Source: Endozoicomonas sp. 8E
Lineage (GTDB): Bacteria; Pseudomonadota; Gammaproteobacteria; Pseudomonadales; Endozoicomonadaceae
Reading direction: 5' to 3'
Assembly: GCF_032883915.1 (NCBI RefSeq)
Contig: NZ_CP120717.1
Location: forward strand, 4,471,697-4,535,696
Length of the DNA stretch: 64,000 bases
In this document: positions 9,665 to 18,717 of the stretch, in pieces
How positions within the stretch are numbered: the first letter of the stretch is position 1
How the letters are laid out: each line of letters opens with the position of its first letter
The notes under the pieces: generated by a model
Seen by the model: the letters and a program-made list of their open reading frames with translations, nothing else
The model's database searches: none
What the model was told of the DNA's origin: nothing
Program-made: the position numbers and the translations under genes

Positions 9665-10981
9665 TTATTTCAAAGGCAAGGCTTCACTGCCACCACCCAT
9701 AACAGCACCAACCGTCAAAAACGACCCCACAACGAGAACCCTATCCCTGCTAGTTGAAACTTCTTTTAATTGTTGAAATCCAAGCTCCAAATTTTCAGTC
9801 ATCACAGGCAAACCAGAATATCTAGCCACTGCTTCACTCAGATCAGCCTTATCAAGCGCTCTAGGCGAGTCAATATCAGTAACAACCCACTCATCAACAA
9901 CTTCAGACAGAGTCTCGATAACCCCGTGATAATCCTTATCTTTATAGATGGCCATCAGTGCACGAGTTTTTCCTGATACAGGGTCTGATTTCAGACGCTC
10001 TACCAGCTTAGCTGCTGCCTGGGGGTTATGAGCAACATCAAGAACAACCTGAATTTTCTCCCCGCTTTTGTTGGTCTCAACGACTTTTTCATAGCGACCA
10101 GGAAGGCGCGATGCTTTTAAACCTTCTACGATGGCACCACGGCTTACCACTTCAGGTAAAAACTGAATTGCTTGCAGAGCAGTAGCAGCGTTATCAATGA
10201 CTAACGCAGGTACAGGGAGGTCGACATACTCAATACAATCACCCGTTTTGTTCAAACCCTTCCAACTCCATGTTTTACCTTTTTCTTTTAGCTCGAACTC
10301 TTTATTTCTTCTATACAGAGCCGACTTCAGTCTGACAGCTTGATCGACAATACTGTCCGGTGTCTCAACACCACCAAATATTGCTGGTTTTTCGGAGCGA
10401 AAAATACCTGCTTTTTCTTTTGCTATGGCTTCGATACTGTAACCCAACCAGTCCTGATGATCCAAGCCTACTGTAGTAATAACTGAAACATCGGGCTCAA
10501 TCACATTCGTGGCATCCAGACGACCACCGAGGCCAACCTCCATGAGCGCGATATCTACTTTTTCTTTCCGGAACACATCTACGGCCAACAGGACTGCAAA
10601 CTCAAAATAGGAAAGCCAGTCACCGCCTAGCCCGTCATTTACTTTTTGAAAAGAATCACAGAGGCTTTCATCACTCGCTTCAGCACGATTGACTTTAATT
10701 CGCTCATTGAATCTGTGTAAATGCGGGGAGGTGTAGACGCCCACTTTATAACCAGCCGCAAGGAGAATAGACTCAAGAATAGCGACAGTCGAGCCCTTGC
10801 CATTGGTACCACCTACCGTGATAACGAAAGGCGCTGGCTTGATAAGAACCAGCCTCTCGGCCACCTTTCTAATTCTGTCCAAGCCAAGTTCCATTTCGTG
10901 TTCAGGCCGGGTGTTTTCCAACCAGTCAAGCCAATCAGACAGCTGCTCGAACGGAGGCTGACTGTTTTGCTGGTATGTCAT
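9665..10981 (-). CDS. folC: Bifunctional folylpolyglutamate synthase / dihydrofolate synthase
   Basis: Adds glutamate to dihydropteroate and to folates; a cytoplasmic Mur-ligase-fold enzyme. The ATP loop VGGTNGKGST sits at residues 56-65, followed by YTSPHLHRFNERI and GLGGRLDATN, all FolC hallmarks. The frame extends upstream to 11026, but the ATG at 10981 has AAGGA eight bases upstream and gives the usual 438-residue protein. Lies downstream of accD in the conserved truA-trpF-accD-folC order. The 11143-11394 gene sits between accD and folC on the other strand. Confidence 0.94.
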   Translation of the reverse strand: MTYQQNSQPPFEQLSDWLDWLENTRPEHEMELGLDRIRKVAERLVLIKPAPFVITVGGTNGKGSTVAILESILLAAGYKVGVYTSPHLHRFNERIKVNRAEASDESLCDSFQKVNDGLGGDWLSYFEFAVLLAVDVFRKEKVDIALMEVGLGGRLDATNVIEPDVSVITTVGLDHQDWLGYSIEAIAKEKAGIFRSEKPAIFGGVETPDSIVDQAVRLKSALYRRNKEFELKEKGKTWSWKGLNKTGDCIEYVDLPVPALVIDNAATALQAIQFLPEVVSRGAIVEGLKASRLPGRYEKVVETNKSGEKIQVVLDVAHNPQAAAKLVERLKSDPVSGKTRALMAIYKDKDYHGVIETLSEVVDEWVVTDIDSPRALDKADLSEAVARYSGLPVMTENLELGFQQLKEVSTSRDRVLVVGSFLTVGAVMGGGSEALPLK

Positions 10982-11142
10982 GCAGGGATTCCTTGGAAGT
11001 ACATCATGAAGGACGAATGGTTGCATATTTGCTTAAATCATTCCACGTCTGGTTTTGAACAGGTGATCTTTGATGAATTTTAACTAGAATGAACATTCAT
11101 TTCTCAAATGGGGAAGCCCTGAGCTATGATCCAATACTTTAG

Positions 11143-11394
11143 ATGGCCCAGCTTATGTGCGGTTTAAAGTTTGATCATGAAACCTCTGATAAGTTTCATG
11201 AGCTGGCTCGATTAAGAGATCAGTGTATCTCCTATCTGATCCGTGGAGCAGTTAATGACTTGATTGAGAAGACAGCGTGGCAAATAGTAGAGGTAGAAAA
11301 GACACTGGAGGACATTGATTCTGGCAAAGTTTCTACCAGGCCACTGGATGATTTTTTGACAGAAGCCAAAGAAATCCTCTCCAAACAGTCATAA
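11143..11394 (+). CDS. Ribbon-helix-helix (CopG-like) putative antitoxin
   Basis: 83 residues: a short beta strand then two helices (LKFDHETSDKFHELARLRDQ, then ISYLIRGAVNDLIEK), the usual layout of ribbon-helix-helix DNA-binding proteins. The C-terminal stretch EVEKTLEDIDSGKVSTRPLDDFL resembles antitoxin tails that wrap a RelE/ParE toxin. No toxin gene follows: the 150 bases to accD hold only a weak frame lacking a start codon. It is thus an orphan antitoxin or a lone regulator. Inserted between folC and accD on the opposite strand. No strong ribosome site. Confidence 0.6.
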   Translation: MAQLMCGLKFDHETSDKFHELARLRDQCISYLIRGAVNDLIEKTAWQIVEVEKTLEDIDSGKVSTRPLDDFLTEAKEILSKQS

Positions 11395-11543
11395 AATCAA
11401 GAAAATCAAAACGAGCAGAGGAAGACTTCCACAGCCATATCAAACACTTTGATCGACTTAACCCGGAAACCCGTATCCCTCTGTCGAGCAGTATCAAAAT
11501 AGAAAAAATACAGTTTGAATTTTCCGGGTTAACTCTTCAACCA

Positions 11544-12473
11544 TCACCCAGTCGCTGAAATCACCTCTTCCTCAACCTCACTAAATTCCGAATCCGGCTC
11601 AGCAGGCGCAGGGGCCATGCCCTGCATTTTTCTGCACAGTCTTGCAACCGTCGAACGCATTTCGCCTCGATCAACAATCATATCGATGGCACCATGCTCC
11701 AGCAGAAACTCGCTGCGCTGGAAGCCTTCCGGCAACTTTTCACGAACGGTCTGTTCGATCACCCGTGGACCGGCAAAACCTATTAATGCTCCAGGCTCGG
11801 CAATATTCACATCACCCAACATAGCCAGAGAGGCAGACACACCGCCATAAACGGGATCTGTCAGCACCGAGAAATAAGGTACCGCCTGCTGTTTCATACG
11901 CTCCAGTGCCGCACTGGTTTTAGCCATCTGCATCAGGGAGAACAAGGCTTCCTGCATACGAGCACCGCCACTGGCAGAAAAACAGACAAAAGGAATCTTG
12001 AGCTCCAGGCTAAGCTCTGCCGCACGGGCAAACTTCTCGCCAACAACAGAACCCATTGATCCACCCATAAAGCTGAATTCGAAAGCCACAGCGACCACAG
12101 GCAGACCATCAAGCTGGCCCTTCATGGCCACCAGAGCATCTTTTTCACCGGTCTGCTTTTGGGCCGATGACAGGCGATCCTTGTATTTCTTTGAATCCCG
12201 GAACTTGAGCTTATCGACAGGCTCTATCTCAGAGAACAGCTCTTCAGTGCTGTTTTTATCCAGAAAATACTGCAGACGTTTTCGGGCACCGATACGCATG
12301 TGATGATTACATTTTGGACAAACGTACAAATTTTTCTCAAGCTCTGGACGATACAATACCGACTCACACTTAACACACTTGCGCCACAATCCTTCTGGCA
12401 CATTGCTGCTCTTCTGTTGACTCGCAGAACGTGACAGCGAAGGTATCAGTTTGTCGACTAGCCAGTTACTCAT
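11544..12473 (-). CDS. accD: Acetyl-CoA carboxylase carboxyltransferase, beta subunit
   Basis: Transfers the carboxyl group from biotin carrier protein to acetyl-CoA, first step of fatty-acid synthesis, in complex with AccA. 309 residues. The N-terminal zinc ribbon has Cys33, Cys36, Cys52 and Cys55. The crotonase-like core shows [17 protein letters not shown] and [18 protein letters not shown], with [15 protein letters not shown] further on. Follows trpA by 90 bases and precedes folC, as in many gammaproteobacteria. Confidence 0.96.
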   Translation of the reverse strand: MSNWLVDKLIPSLSRSASQQKSSNVPEGLWRKCVKCESVLYRPELEKNLYVCPKCNHHMRIGARKRLQYFLDKNSTEELFSEIEPVDKLKFRDSKKYKDRLSSAQKQTGEKDALVAMKGQLDGLPVVAVAFEFSFMGGSMGSVVGEKFARAAELSLELKIPFVCFSASGGARMQEALFSLMQMAKTSAALERMKQQAVPYFSVLTDPVYGGVSASLAMLGDVNIAEPGALIGFAGPRVIEQTVREKLPEGFQRSEFLLEHGAIDMIVDRGEMRSTVARLCRKMQGMAPAPAEPDSEFSEVEEEVISATG

Positions 12474-12563
12474 TCACGCTTCCTGTCTGTTAGCAAGACT
12501 GAAAACAGGGAGCACCTGGATGTTCAGAGCACTCCCCATTTTCTATCGCCTTAATTCATTGGG

Positions 12564-13364
12564 TTAACCTTTATCCATTGCCTGACGCATGGCCTTCACA
12601 TGGTCAGAAACCCGGTCGATAGCACCTTCCCCCTGGCTTTCATAATTAGCCAGCTCAGATACCAGCAGGGACCCTACTACCACACCATCCGCAACCGAAG
12701 AAATGGCAGCGGCAGACTCACCATCGCGAATACCAAATCCTACTCCTACAGGCAGATCGGTAAACCCTTTGATGTGAGTGACTCTGGACTGAACACTGTC
12801 CAGATCCAGCTTGTTCGAGCCTGTGACTCCCATTACCGAAACGTAATATACGAATCCTGAGGCAACAGAACAGATCTTCTGAATGCGCTCATCGGTGGTA
12901 GTCGGCGTAATCAGGTTGATCATATCAATCTGTCTGGGCTTTAAATACTCAACCAGATCACCGGCAAATTCCGCAGGCAGATCAACAATCAGTACACCGT
13001 CTACACCGGCTTCAGCTGCCCGGGTTGCAAACGCCTCATAACCCATAATCTCTACCGGGTTCAGGTAGCCCATCAGGACAATCGGTGTATTATTATCGTT
13101 TTCCCTGAAGCGAGTTACCATTGAAAAAACGTCATTCAATGTAACACCTTGTGATAATGCCCGCTCGTGAGCCTCTGCAATCACCGGCCCGTCAGCCATG
13201 GGGTCAGAGAACGGAAACCCCAGCTCAATCAGGTTAGCACCACTGGCTACCATCTTGTGCATAATGTCTACGGTCTTGCTGGCCGGATCACCCGCCGTTA
13301 TGTATGGCATCAGAGCCTTCTGACCTTCTGAAGACAGTCGCTCAAAGCATCTTTTAATTCTCAT
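12564..13364 (-). CDS. trpA: Tryptophan synthase alpha chain
   Basis: Cleaves indole-glycerol phosphate to indole, which passes to TrpB. 266-residue TIM barrel. Catalytic Glu47 and Asp58 lie in LIELGFPFSDPMADGP; GFVYYVSVMGVTG and VGVGFGI are family signatures for phosphate binding. Twenty bases downstream of trpB, so the two are co-translated in the expected operon. Confidence 0.96.
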   Translation of the reverse strand: MRIKRCFERLSSEGQKALMPYITAGDPASKTVDIMHKMVASGANLIELGFPFSDPMADGPVIAEAHERALSQGVTLNDVFSMVTRFRENDNNTPIVLMGYLNPVEIMGYEAFATRAAEAGVDGVLIVDLPAEFAGDLVEYLKPRQIDMINLITPTTTDERIQKICSVASGFVYYVSVMGVTGSNKLDLDSVQSRVTHIKGFTDLPVGVGFGIRDGESAAAISSVADGVVVGSLLVSELANYESQGEGAIDRVSDHVKAMRQAMDKG

Positions 13365-13384
13365 AATGTTTTCTCCTCGAATGC

Positions 13385-14599
13385 TTAGAACGAAAGTCCA
13401 TCAATCTCGGCCACGGTGTGAATATCCTTGTCACCCCGACCAGACAGATTGACAAGAATAATCTGATCCTTTTCCATGGTTGGAGCCAGCTGCTCAACAA
13501 AAGCCAGGGCATGAGAACTCTCAAGCGCCGGCATAATACCTTCCATTCGTGTCAGGCTTCTGAATGCCGCCAGGGCCTCATCATCTGTCACGCAAGGGTA
13601 CTCTGCACGACCCACGGTTCTGAGATGGCTATGCTCTGGCCCTACTCCCGGATAATCCAGTCCAGCCGATACAGAATAGCTTTCAGTTATCTGACCATCG
13701 TCGTCACACATCAGGAAACTGCGCTGCCCCTGGAAAACGCCCTGTCTTTCACCAGACATTCTTGCGGCATGCTCTCCGGACTCGACACCGTGACCACCGG
13801 CTTCAACACCGTAGATTTTGACGTCTTCATCCTGCAGGAATTCATAGAACAATCCCATAGCATTAGAGCCCCCCCCCACACAGGCCACCAGCGCATCAGG
13901 CAGACGCTGAGTCATTTCCAAACATTGCCTGCGAGCCTCACGACCAATAACACTCTGAAAATTACGCACCATTTCCGGATACGGATGAGGGCCACAAACC
14001 GTTCCCAGAATATAGAAGGTTTCTTCCGGACGGGTTACCCAGTCACGCAGTGCTTCGTTGATGGCATCTTTCAGTGTTTGAGAGCCACTCTCCACCGGTA
14101 CCACAGTGGCCCCAAGCAGCTTCATTCGGTAAACATTCAGCGCTTGTCGTTTTACGTCTTTAGCGCCCATGTAAACGATGCACTCCAGACCCAGTCTGGC
14201 AGCAACAGTAGCGGTAGCCACACCGTGCTGACCGGCACCGGTTTCGGCAATAATCCGCTTTTTACCCATGTGTTTGGCCAGCAGAGCCTGACCAATGGCA
14301 TGATTGATTTTGTGGGCACCGGTATGATTCAGATCTTCGCGCTTCAGGTAGATTTGCGCACCACCCAGACTTTCAGACCAGCGCTCAGCATGATAAAGCG
14401 GTGAAGGCCTGCCTACGTAATGAGCCAGATCACGGTCAAAGTCAGCCTGAAATTCCGGATCATTCCAAAGCTTCTTGTAGGTCGACTCCAGCTCTTCAAG
14501 GACACACATAAGCGTTTCAGCCACATAACGTCCACCAAAACGACCAAAATGGCCGGATTCATCCGGCAGTTCGTGCAACTTTTTATAATCTACAGTCAT
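13385..14599 (-). CDS. trpB: Tryptophan synthase beta chain
   Basis: PLP enzyme joining indole and serine. 404 residues. The PLP lysine is Lys97 in [17 protein letters not shown], and the phosphate cradle is [10 protein letters not shown]. The start codon overlaps the trpF stop by four bases (ATGA), which shows tight coupling trpF-trpB-trpA. No leader peptide with repeated Trp codons was seen upstream of the operon. Confidence 0.97.
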   Translation of the reverse strand: MTVDYKKLHELPDESGHFGRFGGRYVAETLMCVLEELESTYKKLWNDPEFQADFDRDLAHYVGRPSPLYHAERWSESLGGAQIYLKREDLNHTGAHKINHAIGQALLAKHMGKKRIIAETGAGQHGVATATVAARLGLECIVYMGAKDVKRQALNVYRMKLLGATVVPVESGSQTLKDAINEALRDWVTRPEETFYILGTVCGPHPYPEMVRNFQSVIGREARRQCLEMTQRLPDALVACVGGGSNAMGLFYEFLQDEDVKIYGVEAGGHGVESGEHAARMSGERQGVFQGQRSFLMCDDDGQITESYSVSAGLDYPGVGPEHSHLRTVGRAEYPCVTDDEALAAFRSLTRMEGIMPALESSHALAFVEQLAPTMEKDQIILVNLSGRGDKDIHTVAEIDGLSF

Positions 14600-15210
14600 T
14601 GTTTTACCGCCTCGACAAAGGCTTTCATCTTTTCGGGGTCTTTACCCCTGTCATTCTCTACACCACTGCTGACATCGACAGCAAAGGGCGCAACCTGTTC
14701 TATGGCTTGCGAAACATTCTCAGGATTCAGGCCACCCGCCAGAATAACAGGCTTATCCAGACTGTCGGGTATCAACTGCCAGTCAAAGGCCTCACCGGTT
14801 CCACCGGGTATACCTTTACGATAAGAATCCAGAAGCAGACCACAGGCACCGGGATAAGCGGCAGCACTTTCCTCAACAGACGTCCCGAGACGTACTCTGA
14901 GTGCCTTGATATATCTTCTTCGCCATCGCTCACACTCCTGATCGGTCTCATTGCCATGAAACTGCAACAGATCCAGAGGGACCTGATCCAGAACACCCCG
15001 GATAACCGCTTCCTCAGCGTCAACAAACAAACCTACCAGAGTGATAAAGGGCGGGACCGCAGCGGCAATTTCTCGAGCCTTACTAACGGACACAAACCGC
15101 TTGCTGGGCGCATAAAACACCAAACCCAATGCATCGGCACCCGCATTAACCGCTGCAAGCGCTTCTTCTACAGAGGTGACCCCACAGACCTTGATCCGAG
15201 TCTTCAACAA
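14596..15210 (-). CDS. trpF: Phosphoribosylanthranilate isomerase
   Basis: Catalyses the Amadori rearrangement before indole-glycerol phosphate synthase. 204-residue TIM barrel. Catalytic Cys9 lies in [12 protein letters not shown], the general acid Asp in [10 protein letters not shown], and LQFHGNE is typical. First of the trpFBA group; preceded by 266 bases holding an 8-bp hairpin (15429-15452) but no obvious attenuator. In relatives truA lies directly upstream; here two accessory genes intervene. Confidence 0.96.
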   Translation of the reverse strand: MLKTRIKVCGVTSVEEALAAVNAGADALGLVFYAPSKRFVSVSKAREIAAAVPPFITLVGLFVDAEEAVIRGVLDQVPLDLLQFHGNETDQECERWRRRYIKALRVRLGTSVEESAAAYPGACGLLLDSYRKGIPGGTGEAFDWQLIPDSLDKPVILAGGLNPENVSQAIEQVAPFAVDVSSGVENDRGKDPEKMKAFVEAVKQ

Positions 15211-15428
15211 TACCTCTCCTGTATGTGCCTATGGCTAATAAGGAACGCCTAAGGCATTCGATAACAGTGAACTCTCCCGGTCATCAGATAAACCGGTTAA
15301 ATACGGCTTCTTTGATGAGTGAGCGATGGGAGTCATTGAACAGGATGCTTCCGTACCCCTCCTCAAGGAGAAGGAAATAAAACAGGATCAGAAAGCAGAA
15401 CGTGGATGTTAGCAGAAATAGCCGACCC

Positions 15429-15452
15429 TTGTCTCATGGTGAAGAGACAAGA
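15429..15452. repeat. Perfect 8-bp inverted repeat upstream of trpF
   Basis: CTTGTCTC, 8-base loop, GAGACAAG. No T-run follows on either strand, so it is not a typical terminator. It lies in the leader of trpF, just past the stop of the 15477-16529 gene, and could slow read-through or bind a regulator; this is speculative. Confidence 0.45.
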
Positions 15453-15476
15453 GCCAAATCAAGAGTAAAACTCATT

Positions 15477-16529
15477 TCAATTCAAACGCCTGGAAGGGTA
15501 CTGCCCTCTGATGGCCAGATTGTAATAGCGACCCACAGATTCGGCCGACAGCAAATCCTGATAGACACTCTCAGGCACATCATAATATCGATAGAGACTG
15601 TCACTACCCACAAACTGGATTTCCAGTATCCGGGCCGTTGGATCATAGCCCGCAGACGCCAGCGCAGTTGAATCTACTGGCTGCCGATCAAAAGGTAAGG
15701 TTTCCAGACTATAGGCAACACTTCTGATCTGCTCCCTCAACATCTGGCCGCTGGGATCGCCCAAAACATAACTCATCCCAAAACTATGATTTTTCCAGTC
15801 GTCGCTCACAGTACTGTTTGTTACATTGGCGGGCAGAGGTCCGAAGGCAGCACTTCTCAAGAAATTAATCACCAGATCATCAGAAAGCGTCAGGTATCGG
15901 GTCACACTCTGTTGATCAACGGGATAACTCAACGGGTAACCTACCTGACTGGCCGGAGTGGCCACTGACACCATCCCCATTAACTTCAACTCATCCCAGG
16001 CGATGCCAGCGGTGAAAGTCTGATAAACCGAACGCCAGGACTCATTACCATAAAAGTTCCCCTGAGAATGAGCCACCAGCAAAACCTTTCGGCATTGGCT
16101 GATGTCTTGCGTGTATTGACTAATATGCCTGCGAAGGTCGCTATCGAAAACATAACTGAATGCATCATAGCTGACCACTATCAGCTCCAATCCTTCCCGG
16201 AACCAATTAGGTGCCGACTCCACTCCTGCAAGCCACAGTAAAATATTACTGTAATCTTGCAGCAGTTTTTGTCGCGCCACTTCGAGTATTTGATCAACAG
16301 GATTTTCGTTGTAGTTATAAGAAAGCCTGTAGCTGACCCGGTAACCGGGAAGCTGGCTTGCCATCATCACCTTCAGCCTACCCTGAGACTCAACGGCATC
16401 CTCCCGGTCGTTAAACATCCCATTACCATAAGCCATTGTTAAATCAGGTCTTGAAACAGGACACTCTGCAGCCCATAAATTCAAGCTGAAGCACACAATA
16501 AACAAGAGCATTACTTTCTTCATAATCAT
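15477..16529 (-). CDS. Secreted alpha/beta-hydrolase-like protein with C-terminal KTSC domain
   Basis: 350 residues. A signal peptide (hydrophobic 7-20, cleavage after LWAA or so) directs export. Residues 145-160 give KVLLVAHSQGNFYG, a nucleophile elbow with Ser155; candidate triad partners are Asp217/218 in LSDDLV and His248 in WKNHSFGM. The last 64 residues (about 287-350) match the KTSC pattern: YDP near the start, LEIQFVGSDSLYRYYDVPE, then SVGRYYNLAIRGQY. KTSC is usually found alone or with phage and nuclease proteins; its fusion to a hydrolase is uncommon in my knowledge. Substrate unknown: lipase, esterase or thioesterase are all possible. Follows the 16565 gene by 35 bases, probably one transcript. 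Confidence 0.7.
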   Translation of the reverse strand: MIMKKVMLLFIVCFSLNLWAAECPVSRPDLTMAYGNGMFNDREDAVESQGRLKVMMASQLPGYRVSYRLSYNYNENPVDQILEVARQKLLQDYSNILLWLAGVESAPNWFREGLELIVVSYDAFSYVFDSDLRRHISQYTQDISQCRKVLLVAHSQGNFYGNESWRSVYQTFTAGIAWDELKLMGMVSVATPASQVGYPLSYPVDQQSVTRYLTLSDDLVINFLRSAAFGPLPANVTNSTVSDDWKNHSFGMSYVLGDPSGQMLREQIRSVAYSLETLPFDRQPVDSTALASAGYDPTARILEIQFVGSDSLYRYYDVPESVYQDLLSAESVGRYYNLAIRGQYPSRRLN

Positions 16530-16564
16530 CCCTGAAAGAAGTTGAGACAGTGACTCATCCAGAA

Positions 16565-17488
16565 CTATTCGGTTGAACCATTCACTGCAAAATCACATTG
16601 ACTCGCAAAATCTTCCGGTAATGTGTAGGGCAGTCCACTTAGATGGCTATTCATTTTATTCCATGCCTCTATACGCTCTGACGTGTTATATATTTTCGCC
16701 TTCATTTTATGGCGAAATGCGGTGGCATCCCGGCCCATTATATGCAATAGACAAAGCACTGCCGAACCTGACTCATCATCCAATTCAATAATTTTTTCCC
16801 TGTCATAGGCATTTTCAAGTTTCTTCTGACTCACTTCCGCCAACTGCCTGGCTGCTTTCTTTTCTTGTTCAGAATCAGTCAGAGTTCTCTCAATAAACCG
16901 CTCAATATCGTCACGAACACCATCTTGATTACTGTCAATTCCTGCTAAACCTATCAAGCCATCCTCACCAGGATCGGGTGGCAGATCAAATAACCAGCGG
17001 GTTTCGACCGATTGCAGACATTGCTCCCAGGAGAGACTTTCAAAGCGCTTGTTTTTGTTCAATACCAGACAGTAGCGACTGTTTCTGAACTCAAAACTCA
17101 AACGTTGTTGCAGGTACTGAACCGGATAAAGGACACCGAATTTGCGCTCAGAGGCTACCGGATAGAACTGCTTGCGCCATCGAAAAACGTTCAGGGTTCT
17201 GCCTTCAAGAGAAACCACCTCATCTTCATCCACCTCCCAGTCCTGCAGTCTGCTCTGATCACAAGAACGGGAATAGACCATCCTTCCACTGCTAAAGTGA
17301 GGTAGCCAGTTAAACTTCTTTTTAATATTTTGACTCCATTGGTCTCGCTCCTTCGAACCCTCCTGAAGACAGATTCCCTCCTCCTGAGCAGCTGATTCCA
17401 GTGATCCGGCCCGTGCTATTCCACTCAAGACCAATGAAACTAAGACGTAGACGATAAAGCCTGCTGTAGACCGATGTCGTTTTCTCAT
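16565..17488 (-). CDS. Secreted protein with EF-hand-like calcium motif, function unknown
   Basis: 307 residues from the ATG at 17488, preceded by a GGGATGGGAT stretch; the longer frame to 17545 would bury the signal peptide. Residues 5-28 form a signal peptide (STAGFIVYVLVSLVLSGIARA). The middle is rich in Cys, Trp and Tyr. Residues 185-195 give DSNQDGVRDDIE, a DxNxDGxxDDxE calcium loop like those in thrombospondin type 3 and related bacterial secreted proteins. A helical C-terminal part follows. Family not recognised. It lies between truA and the KTSC hydrolase on the same strand and probably forms a two-gene unit with the latter. Confidence 0.6.
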   Translation of the reverse strand: MRKRHRSTAGFIVYVLVSLVLSGIARAGSLESAAQEEGICLQEGSKERDQWSQNIKKKFNWLPHFSSGRMVYSRSCDQSRLQDWEVDEDEVVSLEGRTLNVFRWRKQFYPVASERKFGVLYPVQYLQQRLSFEFRNSRYCLVLNKNKRFESLSWEQCLQSVETRWLFDLPPDPGEDGLIGLAGIDSNQDGVRDDIERFIERTLTDSEQEKKAARQLAEVSQKKLENAYDREKIIELDDESGSAVLCLLHIMGRDATAFRHKMKAKIYNTSERIEAWNKMNSHLSGLPYTLPEDFASQCDFAVNGSTE

Positions 17489-17600
17489 ATCCCATCCCTG
17501 ATTGCCTATTTCCTTAGCTACAAAAACATCAATCGATAAAGACAAATGCTTTATTCAATAAAAAGACCTCTTACCAACCAGTTTGTCAAGTACCTTCAGA

Positions 17601-18404
17601 TCACCAAGGCAGCGTCGAGGCTACAAAGAAAGGATTTGGTTCACTTTTTGGCAGTTCGTAATCTGCCGGATAACCCACATCAACAAAATAAAGACCATGG
17701 GGCTTGGCTGTGGTACCGCCTTCAGAACGTTTTCGGGCCTCCAACACTTCTTTTGCCCAGACTGGTGGTTTTCTGCCCGCACCAATTTCCAGAAGAACAC
17801 CCGTGATGTTTCTTACCATATGATGAAGAAAAGCATTCGCCCTGACATCAATCACCACCATATCGCCATGTCTGTAGACATTCAGATGCTGAATTTCACG
17901 AACTGCATGTTTCGCCTGACACTGCACCGCACGGTAAGAATCAAAATCATGCTCACCAACAAGGTGCTGCCCGGCAATATTCATCAACTCTACATCCAGT
18001 GGCCGGTAGTAAAATGTGACACCTTTGGGCAGGTGAGCGGGTCTCACCGGTCGATTGAGAATCACATAGCGATATCTGCGCCACAGAGCAGAATAGCGGG
18101 CATGAAAGTCTTCACTGACAGGCTGAACCCAGTTGAAGGTAATGTCATCCGGCAGGTTGGAGTTCCCTCCAAATGTCCAACCATAACCACTACGAACAGA
18201 CTCAGTATCAAAATGAATAATCTGGTTGCAACCATGCACTCCGGCATCCGTCCGTCCTGCACAAACGACAGATACAGGATGATTGGCTACGTTCGACAAC
18301 GCCTTTTCTACAGCAGTCTGAACCGAGGGAAGCCCTGACTTCAGACTCTGCCAACCATGGTAACGGGAACCGTCGTATTGAACACTGGCAGCTAATCGCG
18401 GCAT
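17601..18404 (-). CDS. truA: tRNA pseudouridine(38-40) synthase
   Basis: Makes pseudouridine at positions 38-40 of the anticodon arm. 267 residues. Catalytic Asp53 in CAGRTDAGVHG; further TruA signatures are SRYHGWQ, FHARYSALWRRYRYVI and NAFLHHMVRNITGVL. In many gammaproteobacteria it lies between fimV and trpF; here accessory genes separate it from both. Confidence 0.96.
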   Translation of the reverse strand: MPRLAASVQYDGSRYHGWQSLKSGLPSVQTAVEKALSNVANHPVSVVCAGRTDAGVHGCNQIIHFDTESVRSGYGWTFGGNSNLPDDITFNWVQPVSEDFHARYSALWRRYRYVILNRPVRPAHLPKGVTFYYRPLDVELMNIAGQHLVGEHDFDSYRAVQCQAKHAVREIQHLNVYRHGDMVVIDVRANAFLHHMVRNITGVLLEIGAGRKPPVWAKEVLEARKRSEGGTTAKPHGLYFVDVGYPADYELPKSEPNPFFVASTLPW

Positions 18405-18717
18405 GAAAAATACTCACTCCATCCATTAAAGAGGCTGCTGCAAAACGCCAATAACTCATTTCCACGCTGGGACCAGGAGAGCTTTGAGCATAGGTGCCAG
18501 AGTTTTACAACAGCCGCTAAAAGGAGGGAAATTTATCAGGAGGCAGAAACAATTGGTAGGGCAGCAAGCCGAATAAATATAGGGTCCGACTCGTATTTAT
18601 ACTCAGAGAAGCAATCTTTGGTAGTCGAATGAAAAACACGTTTATTTCCCAGATCCATCACTTTCCTGGTCTATCTTTACCTCCTACAAAAACACAAATA
18701 GATGTAAGGATAGATTT
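18405..18717. other. Intergenic between truA and the divergent finger-protein gene
   Basis: Holds the palindromic element at 18431-18515 (listed separately) and the divergent start regions of truA and the 18718 gene. The motif AATAGATGTAA occurs twice (18697-18707 and just inside the gene near 18738). No other gene seen. Confidence 0.5.
18431..18515. repeat. Dispersed palindromic repeat, copy 1
   Basis: Left arm GAGGCTGCTGCAAAACGCC, followed by a TCATTTCCACGCTGGGA stretch; right arm AGTTTTACAACAGCC. The arms pair imperfectly. The same family occurs at 29070-29160 and 29375-29440 (GAGGCTGTCGCAAAACTC). Non-coding, placed between genes in both sites, so it looks like a REP/MITE-type element of this genome. 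Confidence 0.65.

Noticed and set aside
11395-11561. Toxin partner of the ribbon-helix-helix gene
   Set aside because: The only frame lacks a start codon and overlaps the accD stop; no RelE/ParE pattern.
15211-15476. trp leader peptide and attenuator before trpF
   Set aside because: No small frame with repeated Trp codons, and the 8-bp hairpin has no T-run.
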